Source: Mytilus galloprovincialis (taxonomy: Eukaryota; Mollusca; Bivalvia; Mytilida; Mytilidae). From it: a stretch of 64,000 nucleotides of DNA. The position numbers and the translations under genes were made by a program. Below are positions 46,006-57,000 of the stretch, piece after piece. Positions within the stretch are counted from its first letter, which is position 1. Each line of letters opens with the position of its first letter. The stretch spans positions 58,113,122-58,177,121 of the forward strand of contig NC_134849.1 in the NCBI RefSeq assembly GCF_965363235.1. Reading direction: 5' to 3'. The notes beneath the pieces are model-generated. The model saw only the letters and a list, made by a program, of their open reading frames with translations, did no database searches and was not told the DNA's origin.

Positions 46006-47219
46006 GGCCAACTAAAATTAATTAGTAGATTTTCATCCAAATTTTTGAAAAAAATGGGGCGGGTGGGAGGATTTTATTTTTTCAATTTTATTTCATAAGA
46101 AACCCTCTAGTGACGAGTTCTATATACCGCAGGGGTATAAACAAGTGTAAAATAAGCTAATATATCATGTATATACATGTATGACTCATGTATAAGGAAT
46201 CGTTCATAGATTTTCAAACTCTTTAAAAATAAATATCTCTGATAGGCAACCACAATTGACTGTTTTACATGTAATTGCCACGTTAGAAACCTATCTATCA
46301 TTTTCTATAGTAAACATCAAAAACATGGAGAAAATTAATGCTCTCTTCAGTTGGACTATACCTACACCAAATTTATTTAGTTTCTAACCGATGGTTTGAA
46401 GTTCCCATAAAATTAAGCAAACTTGTACAAATATATGCAATACAAGTATTATGAATACAGAATTAAATGAAAACTCCAACAATGTTGAAAGTAATAGGGT
46501 TGGTGCTAAAGCAAGATGCAAATACAAATATGATGTAAAACATGAACTTAACCAAAAAAAGTTGTTGTTTAATGACTATATTGAGGGTATTGGGACAGAG
46601 GGTGTTAAGCTGTTTGTCAACAAAAAAACGATAGCCATGGGTATTAAGATCTAACGAATTGCTATAATATTAATGTTTGTTGACCCTTGTTTGAGCTCAA
46701 TATACGGTCATCAATCTAACAAGTTCGTGCTGGTGTCAATTTCTATAATCCTGACATGTTTTTTTGTACCAATGTGTTCAACGATACTTGCGCTTTCGAT
46801 ATCATTGAATTCATAGTCCAAATTTCCTGACACAAAGTCATTGTATAAATTAAAAAAAACGGCTTTCCGTAACCATTTGTGACATACCGCGATTTGCGTT
46901 CTTGGACACAGCGTTCAACTCGTATAAACCCGAATATTTCATGCCCTTCTCGTAATCTATCTGTATTCTCGGTACATGATGTTGAAATCATAGAGCTGCA
47001 GAATATGTCGAATTAATCATTTACGTTAGATTACTCGAAGAAATAAAAACCAAAATTTGAAACAGGAAGTTTTGAATGAAACGAAATTATCGATGTTTAC
47101 CGGTAACGGACATGAACAAAATCCGGAAATCGTATTTTTCCCAAAATACAAAAATCGGGGCGGGAGGATTTCAGAGGAGCGGGTGGGGATGAAAATCTAT
47201 CAATTAATTTTAATTGTCC
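46006..47219. mobile_element. 1.2-kb element with inverted ends and TAA flanks
   Basis: TAA at 46003-46005 and 47220-47222 flank a 1214-bp element. The left end 'ggccaactaaaattaatta' then 'gtagattttcatcc' is mirrored by 'gatgaaaatctat' then 'aattaattttaattgtcc'. G/C-rich blocks ('ggggcgggtgggagg' and 'gggcgggagg') lie just inside both ends. A 3-bp TAA duplication suggests a PIF/Harbinger-type element. Two internal frames of 67 and 82 codons, on opposite strands, resemble no transposase I know. The sister sequence near 52797 lacks it. Confidence 0.7.
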
Positions 47220-47353
47220 TAAGGTAGTGTGCGTCTGACATAGGATAAGAAGGATACAACAGAGCAATATCCGGTCACACTGAATTATTTGTTTAAAAAA
47301 CAAAATCTGAGGCTTTCAAAAATGTTCTTATCTTATATAAGTGATAAATTAAA

Positions 47354-47571
47354 AAAAGAAAGGTTGTGTTATGAGCTAATACTAATTAATTTCGGAAAAT
47401 ATCAGTAAAAAGCAATGAATATGATAGTTGTTTTTCAGTCGTTTCCTTGGTTGATATAAATTTAAAAAAAAGTTGTGTTATGAGTTAATACTAATTAATT
47501 TCAGAAAATATCAGTAAAAAGCAATGAATATGATAGTTGTTTTTCAGTCGTTTCCTTATTTATTGTTTTTA
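47354..47571 (+). repeat. 109-bp tandem duplication
   Basis: 'gttgtgttatgag' at 47363 repeats at 47472, and the following block 'aaaaagcaatgaatatgata' is identical in both. Only a handful of differences separate the units. Confidence 0.8.
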
Positions 47572-48546
47572 TTTCTGACATTTTTTTATTTCTTGGAATG
47601 TCTGAATTTAAACTCTTTGTTATCCTGAGGTTTTAGATAATGCTTAGCAAGTTTTGGATTGGATTTTCCAGATACTTTCTTAAGTAATATGTATATTGAA
47701 ATAAATTCTAGATATCAGTCTTGGAATAATTTTGATAGATACTGAACATCTTTGAATTTGTATATACCTATACAGTTAATCCTCTTTCCAGTACAATATT
47801 AAAAGTGTTATATTAATTTGTAATGCCAGTAAATAAAGGCAACAGTAGTTTAAAACAAAATCTGGGTTACACAATTAAATTAAGGGAAACACAGCAAATA
47901 TAAGAGGACAAGAACGACACAACAGAAACACAACACTAAAATGCAACACACACAGAAACGAACTATAACATCACAATGACTATTTTCCTGACTTGGTATA
48001 GGACATCTTAAGAAAATAATGTGGATCGAACCTGGTTTTGTGCCTAGCGAAACCTCACACTTTTAGGCAATGTTAAATATTATAGCAAAATGCTTTAAAT
48101 TTTTTAGAGGGGAACTCTGAAGCCCAGAGATCCATAAAGTCGAATTTCTTTAAAACAGCTGCTATATTGAGGTGGGTCCATATGATAGATAATATTGCTT
48201 GAAACACCTAGAACTACTACCATGCCAAATTTGGTGGTTTGATCATCATCCCAATGTTTTTACTGATCTTCTGGACTACATTTTGTATCTCTACAAGTTT
48301 TTGTCAGAACTAAACTGTTTTATCTCCACACTCCCACTGAATTATAATAGCTTATTCATCTAGAAAGTTCAGAGACAAATATTTTGACAGCGTTGCATCT
48401 CTCCTTTTTCAGTTATGTTTGCATGGTTTGAACTTAATAAATAAGCAATTCTTAGCAAATCAAGCAACCCAGAATTGGGGATGTTACAAATTTGAAAAGA
48501 ATCTGATTTATCTCCACTAAAAATATATTAATACATTTCTAAAACA

Positions 48547-49010
48547 AGAATGTGTCCATAGTACACGAATGCCCCACTCGCACTATCATTTTCTATGTTC
48601 AGTGGACCGTGAAATTGGGGTCAAAACTTTAATTTGGAATTAAAATTAGAAAGATCATATCATAGGGAACATGTGTACTAAGTTTCAAGTTGATGTAACT
48701 TTAACTTCATCAAAAACTACCTTGACCAAAAACTTTAACCTGAACTTCGCACTATCATTTTCTATGTTCAGTGGACCATGAAATTGGGGTCAAAACTATA
48801 ATTTGGCATTAAAATTAGAAAGATCATATCATGGGGAACAAGTGTACTAAGTTTCAAGTTGATTGGACTTCAACTTCTTCAAAAACTGCCTTGACCAAAA
48901 ACTTTAACCTGAAGCGGACGGACGAACGGACGCACAGACGGACGGACGGACGAACGGAGGCACAGACCAGAAAACATAATGCCCCTCTACTATCGTAGAT
49001 GGGGCATAAC
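48547..49010 (-). repeat. 'gcccc' element, full-looking copy in duplicate 3
   Basis: Reverse of 2768-3210, with two internal ~170-bp units and the simple-repeat stretch 'gacggacggacgaacgg'. Duplicate copy 1 has the uninterrupted site at about 40465-40480. Confidence 0.8.
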
Positions 49011-49261
49011 AACATTGTTTGTAGAGAAGTGTATTATCTCCAGAAGATTTATCTATTTAAGTTGCACGTCTATTTAAAAAAAAAATACAACAATAGAACA
49101 AATTGTGACTAGTGCTCTTCATGTATGTGCATACGACAAAATACTATATATAACTTTTTATGTCTCAGTCAAATATTTATGACATTGCTCTTATAAATCT
49201 CAAACTACTATTCAATTTCCAAACAGTTTATAAGACTCACACAATGAATTATTTCATCATA

Positions 49262-49420
49262 GATACCAGGACTAAATTTTGTAAATACGCCAGACGCGCG
49301 TTTCGTCTAACAAAGACTAATCAGTGACGCTCGAATCCATAAAAGTTAAAAATGCAAAATAAAATACAAAATTAAAGAGCATTGAGGACCAAAATTCCTA
49401 AAAGTTTGCCAAATACAGCG
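49262..49420 (-). repeat. Hammerhead-like dispersed element, copy 3
   Basis: Minus strand has the stem III-like hairpin 'CGCGCGTCTGGCG' after GAAA and ends in TA. The first core box reads CTGATTA instead of CTGATGA, so this copy would be inactive as a ribozyme. Confidence 0.5.
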
Positions 49421-50829
49421 AAGGTAATCTATGCCTGAGGTAGAAAAGCCTTAGTATTTAAGAAATTAGAAATTTTTGTAAACAGTCAATTTACAAATAT
49501 AACCATATCAATGATAATTCATGTCAGCACAAAAGTGCCGACTACTGATGTGTACAAAATTGAGGAGAAATGTTTTATCTGATAAGTATCATGTCAATCA
49601 TGTCAATGAAATACAAAAGATTATTAATGTTATACAAGCAGATTGCACATGACAGTGCATATTAACAGCTTATTGTGTTATATAAATTTTAAGTGCAAAA
49701 CAGGTTTGCATAGCTTAACCCCAAAACAAAAAATACATATATTAATGTTTAAAATATATATGAATGAGGATTACAGACAAGAAAATAGAGCAGATAATGA
49801 TGGTTTAAAAAGTAATAATAATAAAAAAAAATAATCGGATGCTAAAATTTAACAAATAGAGAAAAAAATTGGCAAAAAGTATACAGATCTAAAAAAGATA
49901 ACCTAATACATTAAAGAATACAGAAGAACTCTCAAACATTTTGATAAAGGTTAAACAAGTTTGTCTGATGACACTATAACTTTATAGAAGTAAATTATCT
50001 TAACAATGGTTTATATTTCAATGGTACACCCAACTATATAGAAGTTAATAGCATAAAAATGGATAATGGTGCGTATAAACTGATCTATTTAAACGAAATC
50101 AATATGCTCGAGTGATTTTGTTTTCACAAAAATAATTTTATATCGTTTGAATAGTTATAATGCAATAAAAATTATGTCTCTTATAAAGGCGGAAACTGTT
50201 TTTAGGTGCACTATGTTACACAAGAAAACTTAAAATGTTATACAAACAGAGTGCGCATGACTGTTAATTTCGTGCTAGATTAGTAACTCTATATAAAAAT
50301 TTATAATGCAAAAACGTGTTTAAAAGCTTTACATAACCGAAAAAAATATAAAATAAAGGTCATAATTTAAAATGTTAGATAAGCCAATGTTGAACACTGG
50401 GACGAATACAAACTGCAATAACAATGAAACTGCTGACTAGGCTGGAAAATATTTTATGCAACTATTTGCATGTTCATAAAAGTAGAATAATTGAAAACAA
50501 CACATTAAACAATTTCATGAATTTGGTAAATGGAATGAAACGGCAAATAAAAGGCAAATGATATTAACAGTATAATTAAAGCCATAAACTGAAGAAAAAC
50601 AGAAAAAAAAACCCGAATGAATTTCAAACAACTGTCTATAGAATACCACAAATGTTTCCTCGTAAGATTATGCCAATATGAATTTATATACATAAAATTG
50701 TTGAACTAAAACTAAATATTACATAATACAAAGTCTACCAGTTACTTGATATGGCGAAAGCCTAAAATTTACCGACCGTCTATATGTGAAATTAGGTCAC
50801 TAATAGACGTTTTTTTATATTCGTAATAA

Positions 50830-51569
50830 TTGCTTGACTAATGAAAAACGTTTTGTCCAAGAAAAAACCAAAGAATGATTAAATTTTACACAAACAAATC
50901 ATTTCTATAAAGTGATCAAATCAAATTACAAATAATTTACTATCCAAACAACAAATATTCTAAGATGGAGGTAGATTGCAATTCACAGTCATATAAAAAG
51001 AAAAAAAAATTAAAATCACAAAAATACTGAACTCTGAGGAAAATTAAAAAAACGAGAAGTCCCTAAACAAATGGCTTAATCAAAAGTTCAAACACATCAA
51101 ACGATATGGATAACAACTGTCATATTCCTGACTTGGTACAGGCATTTTCTTGTAGAAAATGGTGGATTGAAACTGGTTTTATATCGCTACATTTTCACCA
51201 AGTTGTAGATAAACGTTATTCAGCAATTGAATAATTAAAAAAAAACCCCAACAATTTCACCATTTTACCATAATTGATTATCATTTTAGTAATTTCGTGT
51301 ATCTTACATGACTGCATGACAAGTTAGAGGCTTTGTTTTCTATAAAACAAGGTTGAATTCACCTTCTTTCTACAAACGTAAATGCATATACCATGTCAGA
51401 AATATGACAGATGTTTTCAATTCGTTTGCTGGGTTTCAGCTTTAGTTTTTACTATTTGATAAAGGACTCTTATCTATGTTTTTATTTTTTCCTGGAGTTC
51501 GGCATTTGTTTTATTTCACTTGTTTACAGATTTAAACATTGTTAAATGAAGTTGAGGTTTAGGATTCTT
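50830..51569. other. Unassigned spacer with a repeat piece
   Basis: 50830-50945 matches 45285-45430 of duplicate 2. 51300-51500 carries a dispersed sequence ('aatatgacagatgttttcaa') that recurs at 55250-55500 and in part at 58610-58700. No gene. Confidence 0.45.
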
Positions 51570-52260
51570 CCAAAACTGGAAGAAAAGAGGGATGAAAGAT
51601 ACCAGAGGGACATTCAAGCTCATATATCGAAAACAAACTGACAACGCCATTACCAAAAAAAGATAAAGACCGAAAAACAATATAATTAATACACAAGACA
51701 ACATAGAAAACTAAAGACATATTGCATATAAGAAATACGAACCGCACCATAAATTAGAGGTGATCTCAGGTGATCCAGATGGGAAGGGCGATCCTACTCC
51801 ATATGTGGCACCCGTCGTGTTGCTCATGAAATTACAAACGCATGTTCCATAAGGGCGAACCGTAAAATTTACGAAGGGATGATTTCAACTTCACTACTTA
51901 GAATTCTTGGTTTGATAGCTTCCTTGTGAGCAGCAACCCTATATCAATGAAATCATGATATGAAATATAAGCTGGGGAATATCCTTTCTATTTCGAGATA
52001 TAAACTACGAATGCAGGCTCCGCTGGAATGTTGTTACATATAAATTGAAAGTTCTCAATTAGGAAGCTATTCACATCTCTTTTGTCGTAAAGTTTTGTTT
52101 TCAACCGACACTCATTGTCATTGTCTAGATGTAAGTCAAGATATGAGGCAGACCTAACTTTATCTGTTGTATCCTTTATCTCTAGGTCGATGGGATATAT
52201 ACGTTTAACATAGTGAGACAACTTTGAATTATTCGGAAGGTATGCTTTAAATCTACATTT
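51570..52260 (-). mobile_element. Retroelement fossil: reverse-transcriptase remnant plus 3' tail
   Basis: On the minus strand 52221-51988 encodes a remnant that I recognise as a recurrent reverse-transcriptase C-terminal region in bivalve genomes (YLDLHL, then TKLYDKRDV, then NIPAEPA). It is followed downstream by the same 3' tail found at 11356, 60500 and 63655. The thumb-like YLDLHL suggests a Penelope-like or other non-LTR element; the family is not certain. It is broken and only a small part of the original element remains. Confidence 0.6.
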
Positions 52261-52925
52261 ATAAAGTTACCATAGACACATATGGACGAATTAAAAGTAT
52301 GACAAACGAGGTGGTTTAACTTTACAATTAATGTCAACTTTCCATTTCTCTAAAATTACATTCAATATACCAGATCGTATGGATCGATTTTATACATAAT
52401 TTTAAAAACATTACAATCTTGCATGATTGTACTATACTGTACATAATTTTATAACATGGTGTTTTTATGATGTTTGATATACGTTAACAAAGTAGGGGAA
52501 AAGAATGACGCACCTTAACAACATTATTAGTTTTACCGATTGTGACATTTTAAATGAGTGTGAAATTGCGTTGCGGGTAACGCTGAGCAACTTTCTCTTG
52601 TTGACCCATTTAACTACCACAAATTTAGCAGTTTTCAAAAACTGATTTTGATGAAAACTATAATTATTAGATTCATCTTTTCAATAAAATTAAAATGCAA
52701 ATTTGCAGTTGTCAAAAATATTTTTGGTTCAAGGATATACGACATTAATGTACAATATGTTACACAAGAAAATCAATCATAAATGTTATACAAATAAGAC
52801 CGTGTACGCATGATATAAGACCAGAATGATAAAACAGAACAATATCCGGTTACACTGAATCACGTGTTTAAAAATCAAAATTGTTTTCTAAAGCTTATGA
52901 ACATGTTCTCATCTTTTATATGTAT

Positions 52926-53033
52926 TTGGCACAACTTTTTGGAATTTTAGGTCCACAATGATCTGATGAGTCTTATGTAGACGAAACGCGCGTCGGCGTA
53001 TTAAATTATAATCCTGTTACCTTTGAATTCTAA
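52926..53033 (+). repeat. Hammerhead-like dispersed element, copy 4
   Basis: Plus strand: 'CTGATGAGTC', loop, 'GACGAAACGCGCGTC', then 'ggcgta', then 'taatcctgttacctttga'. It interrupts sequence that is continuous in duplicate 2 ('cttatcttatataagtgata' near 47330), so it is an insertion in this copy. Confidence 0.6.
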
Positions 53034-53152
53034 CTATTTATATAAGAGATAAATTATAAAAATGTTGCGCTCTGAGCTACTTCTAACTTATTTCGAAAAA
53101 TGCCCGTTAACAGTAAGAAATATGACAAATAAGAAATAATTCATGGGGCTTA

Positions 53153-53269
53153 AATATATTGTGATTTTACCATGGGTTGGCCCTTGATGACAAATATTTT
53201 ACCCTGAGCGATAGCGAGGGGTATAATATCGGCATAAAGGGACAACCCGTGGTAAAATCACGATATATT
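53153..53269. mobile_element. Fold-back (hairpin) element
   Basis: Left arm 'tgtgattttaccatgggttg', right arm 'caacccgtggtaaaatcacg', with a palindromic centre around 'gagcgatagcgag'. The whole 117 bp is one imperfect palindrome. The 65-codon open frame here is a by-product. Confidence 0.75.
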
Positions 53270-54417
53270 GACGCGCACATGAATTATTTCAATTCTAATA
53301 GGACAAATACGGCAATTCTTTTGGATCGAAGCGCTCTAGGCCTAGGTGGAGGACAATATTTCCCGTTCCCATAAATAAAGGAACTATTAAATTGGCGTAA
53401 AAGAACGGAGCAAACTAAATTAGTGACGTGCTTTAACTATTTTCTATAACGTATTTCTATAGTTTTGGATGAATTTAAATGATAATTTACGTAAATGTAT
53501 TATATTTATAAAAATAATTGGCGTATACCAGATTTTAGCATCGTTTGTATACGTTTCCTTGTTGTGATGATTTTATGTTTCACAAGCGTGTATTTTCCCG
53601 TAAAATACTTATAGGTTGCACTTTGTAAATAAAGCTGTTTCACAAAACACGCCTCTTTTGGGGAGATCTTGAATATTCATAGAAAATTAATTTTGTTTAC
53701 ATACTGGTTCACAGTTATGCTCTCTGTGTTCCATTTCACAGAGACATAACTTGGGAATGTTAACAGTAAATATACATATGTGCATATTGTTTACATTGAA
53801 ATCTGTGGTAACCTTTCATTCGAGGTAGGGGTAGTTAAAAAAATTAGTGTTAGTTTAAACTCTGAGAAGTTCAGGGCATATAGACGTTGAAAATATTCCG
53901 CACAGCCCTATATTTTGACCTTTGAAAAAAAATTGTGTTGCATATGAACTTTCAATTCTAGGATAGGATTTTTTTCAAAACTTCATAGTAAAAGTGGTAC
54001 AGTTTTATCCGTAAAAGGAGTTCCTATGAGAAATTTTATTGTCAATATTTACAGAAATGCAACCTATATTATTACGTCATCTTTCTATGACGTCGGGTAC
54101 CTCATTCATAAAAAAAAGCATATGACGTGGGAGTACAATCGGAATAGCCCATATTTATATTTTCATATTTTACCACGGGTGTGTACTCAAAGCGTTTGAA
54201 GGACATCATGTTAGAATTGTTTTTTATTCGTTCCATTGGTTGATATAATAGAGCGTAAGGTTTTGTCAGTTCAATAGACTGTTCCTTTTTAAATTTTCAT
54301 TTGAATTCGGTAGTTTTGAAAAATGAGAATTGAACTGTTGTAAATACTTTAGGATTAATTTGCAAAGCTGTCTTCTTGGTAAAAGTTCTTCAATTTTATT
54401 ACTTGTTTCTAACTATT
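53270..54417. other. Intergenic, nothing coding
   Basis: Mixed AT-rich sequence with a second 'attttaccacgggt' arm-like fragment near 54170. A stretch near 54220-54245 ('ttggttgatataa') resembles the end of duplicate 2. Confidence 0.4.
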
Positions 54418-54500
54418 TTGACCTGAGCGTCACATGTGTGTCGTATGTAGACGAAACGCGCGCCTGGCGTATCAAATCATAAACCTGGTCCATTTGAAAA
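54418..54500 (+). repeat. Hammerhead-like dispersed element, copy 5 (degenerate)
   Basis: 'gacctgagcgtcac' then 'gtagacgaaacgcgcgcctg' and 'gcgtatcaaatcataaacct'. The GAAA box and stem III hairpin remain; the CTGATGA box is lost. Confidence 0.5.
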
Positions 54501-56039
54501 TGATTCTTGTGATTAATACGGTTTATTTCATTTACAAGATGAACCAATTAAGTGAATGAAATTTGACCTGTTTTGATATCGATAAACTACTGTCGCTTGC
54601 ATTTACGTATTCTTATTTAAACGTTATTCTTGCATTTACTATTTTTTCGGCTATTATCACTAGGTTAGTTTAAAGTTCCGTTGAAGTCTTGTATCATTCG
54701 AATCTGTTTCTTGTTTTTCTCGCAAATATCACATGACAACCCTCTGTAAAAAAACATCTCAATAGCCAACGAATCGACAAACAGCAAATCGAGACGATTT
54801 TACCAGGTACAGTCAGCAGTAAAAACACAGTAACCTACCATGAGTATACAAAGCCCCCAACATAAATCATTATCAGAATCCACTCGAAGGTTTGTACATA
54901 ATGCATAAATTTAAGCGACAGCCCGGAATTGTCAATGTTGCATTAATTGATTGGAACATTATCGTAGCAGCTATAAGGAAGGCACCGAAATGGGCCATCA
55001 GGAGAGACCATAACTCAACGAGAGAAACATCTCCGGATTTCTCAGGACATATTTGAACCACTGATTCCATCACCTGTGTTTCTTTCTTTCATTTGACGTG
55101 GTTCTGCGTTTATACATCACTTTATTGTGTTTGTTTATATATCTGTTTTCATAGTGATTAAGATAATAACACAACGTTGACTGCTGAAGCCATTTTATGA
55201 ATTTTTTTCCTATGATGTCTGTTTGATTTGTTCAATATGATAGAACTTTAAACGACTGTCATACACGTGAAAGGTTTATCTAGCTATAAAACCAGGTTTA
55301 ATCCACCATTTTCTCTGAAGAAAATGCCTATACCACGTCAGAAATACGACAGTTGTTTTCCATTCGTATGATGCGTTTGAGCTTTTGATTTTGCCATATG
55401 ATTAGGAACTCTCCGTTTTATATTTTCCTCAGAGTTCAGAACGAGGTGACCAGTTTGGTGTAAGCCAAGACGCTGTTTTGAAGACTGTAATTTTTAAATA
55501 AAAGCTACCAACAATTTCACCGTGTCAACTTTAACAGCAATCAAGGCATTTAATAAAGATACATTTAGCAAAACATGCAAATACGTCGATTTTAGAAAGC
55601 TATGATAATTCGTGCATAGCTGCGTATAGCTATGTTTTTCGTTTCTTATAGATTTGTAGGTTACTATCATTTATATTCAGTACGTAATTCTCCTATCTAC
55701 CTGTCCCCTGGTGTACTATTTTTAGCCTGTTATCTATTATGAGTTTACTTGTTCATGTTATTCAACAGACTTGCATGTACGCTTCTCACGTGTGAATGGG
55801 CCCAATAAATCATATTCCCATTTTGAACACTTTAACAAAATTCTAATTCAGATCCACCCTATATTAGAGTACCCTTCTCGTCTGTTGACACCAAGCCAAT
55901 GCAATTAAGATCTGGTTATCATTTAGTAGATAGTTATCTCATTTTCCAATTTGAGAGTAGTAATACCAAGAATTTATTTCAACAACCATGTTAGCAACAA
56001 AGGGATATTACTTAACGAACATGTCAGGAATCAGATGTT
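54501..56039. other. Intergenic with repeat pieces
   Basis: 55250-55500 is a copy of the 'tagctataaaaccaggttta' and 'gacagttgttttccattcgt' repeat. A 66-codon minus-strand frame at 54873-55073 contains a hydrophobic stretch (WSLLMAHFGAFLIAATIMF) but has no splice context or family match, so it is not called as a gene. Confidence 0.4.
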
Positions 56040-56340
56040 CAGTAGTTGTCGTTTGTTGATGTGGTTCAGAAGTTTTTCGTTTCTCGTTTGTTATATAGAT
56101 TACACCGTGGTTTTTCCTGTTTGAATGGTTTTGCACATGTCATTTTTGGGGCCCTTTATAGCTTGCTGTTTGGTGTGAGCCAAGACTTTACTTTGACACA
56201 TAATGGTTTTCTTTTACACATTGATCTTCACACTCTTCCAGAGCACCAGAGCCCATGCCCAGTTCAATGTTTGTTTTGCTCTGACTGATTTTCTATTTGA
56301 TAATGTGTATGCTGATGATTGCCTTTTACTGGATTCAAGT
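56040..56340 (+). repeat. Retroelement tail copy (uninterrupted)
   Basis: 'tagttgtcgtttgttgatgt', 'cctgtttgaatggttttgca', 'ggggccctttatagcttgc' and 'gagcaccagagccc'. It parallels 1200-1560 without the MITE. Confidence 0.65.
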
Positions 56341-56802
56341 TTGTTTTTGCTACGGATTTGTGAATTTGTCTTTGAATTATGAGTTTTAATTTACGATCTG
56401 AATGTTAAGATTCAACACGATCAGAAAATTACGATACCTTTATCAGCCTGAATATATTCTGGTTCGCATAAAAAGTAATTTTATATAAGACATTTTAAAA
56501 TTTGATTTTATTATTAAAAGAAAGCAAACATAATACATGAACGTAGAAAATATAAAAGTAAAAAAAAATGAAATAATGAAAAATATTAATTCATAGATGC
56601 ACTACTAAATGAACAGGGTTTGTTTACAAGCTTACATGTCTATTGGTAGAAACATTGCAGTAATCCTCTACAGCTTACTTTTTTCAAGCATGTTATGTAT
56701 AACACATTGTATATGGTATATAAAATACATGTATATCAATGAACAAATTGGTAATCCCTTGTAGTTATACCAGCAAACACAATGCTCTAATGACAACATA
56801 GT
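56341..56802. other. Downstream flank of the MS4A-like gene
   Basis: AT-rich, with a minus-strand AATAAA at 56507-56512 that could serve as the poly(A) signal of the MS4A-like gene. Nothing else seen. Confidence 0.35.
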
Positions 56803-56998
56803 CAATTCGCCTTTCCAGAATCTAAGAATCTAAAGAACTAGGGGTAATCTTATTGTTCGTACACCAAAATGAAAAGAACGTTACGTCATTGGTTGAATTT
56901 CCATTGTTTAGAACGTTTCAAACCAATCACAACGTTTTGGTGTACGTTTTGAAAAATATTACCCAGAATGCATTAGATTCTGAAACGCCGAATTGAAA
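56803..56998. mobile_element. MITE abutting the MS4A-like stop codon
   Basis: Outer ends 'caattcgcctttccagaatc' and 'gattctgaaacgccgaattg', inner 'gttcgtacaccaaaatg' and 'cgttttggtgtacg', all inverted. About 196 bp. It ends a few bases from the stop codon at 57001-57003, so the 3' UTR begins inside it. Confidence 0.7.
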
Positions 56999-57000
56999 GT

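Larger units (their letters stand above)
41941..47560 (+). repeat. Segmental duplication block, copy 2, with insertions
   Basis: Starts within the unit ('aagttcagagacaaatattt'). Insertions relative to the sister copies: part of a 'gcccc' element at 42127-42300, a TA-flanked MITE at 43508-43975, a retroelement tail at 44965-45090 and a 1.2-kb element at 46006-47219. The end region (45780-45960 and 47225-47350) matches 52530-53060. Confidence 0.65.
47561..53130 (+). repeat. Segmental duplication block, copy 3, with insertions
   Basis: Parallels copy 1 from 47561 and copy 2 at its end. Insertions: a retroelement piece at 47837-48090 (copy 1 has the junction 'gtcagtaaaatgcttttaa' near 39550), the 'gcccc' element at 48547-49010, a hammerhead-like element at 49262-49420, the retroelement fossil at 51570-52260 and another hammerhead-like element at 52926-53033. 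Confidence 0.65.

Noticed and set aside
53177-53374. 65-codon frame that looks protein-like
   Set aside because: Most of it lies in a 117-bp palindrome, so the frame is a by-product of the hairpin.
54873-55073. 66-codon minus-strand frame with a hydrophobic stretch
   Set aside because: No splice partner, no family match and no base composition shift; left as unassigned rather than called.
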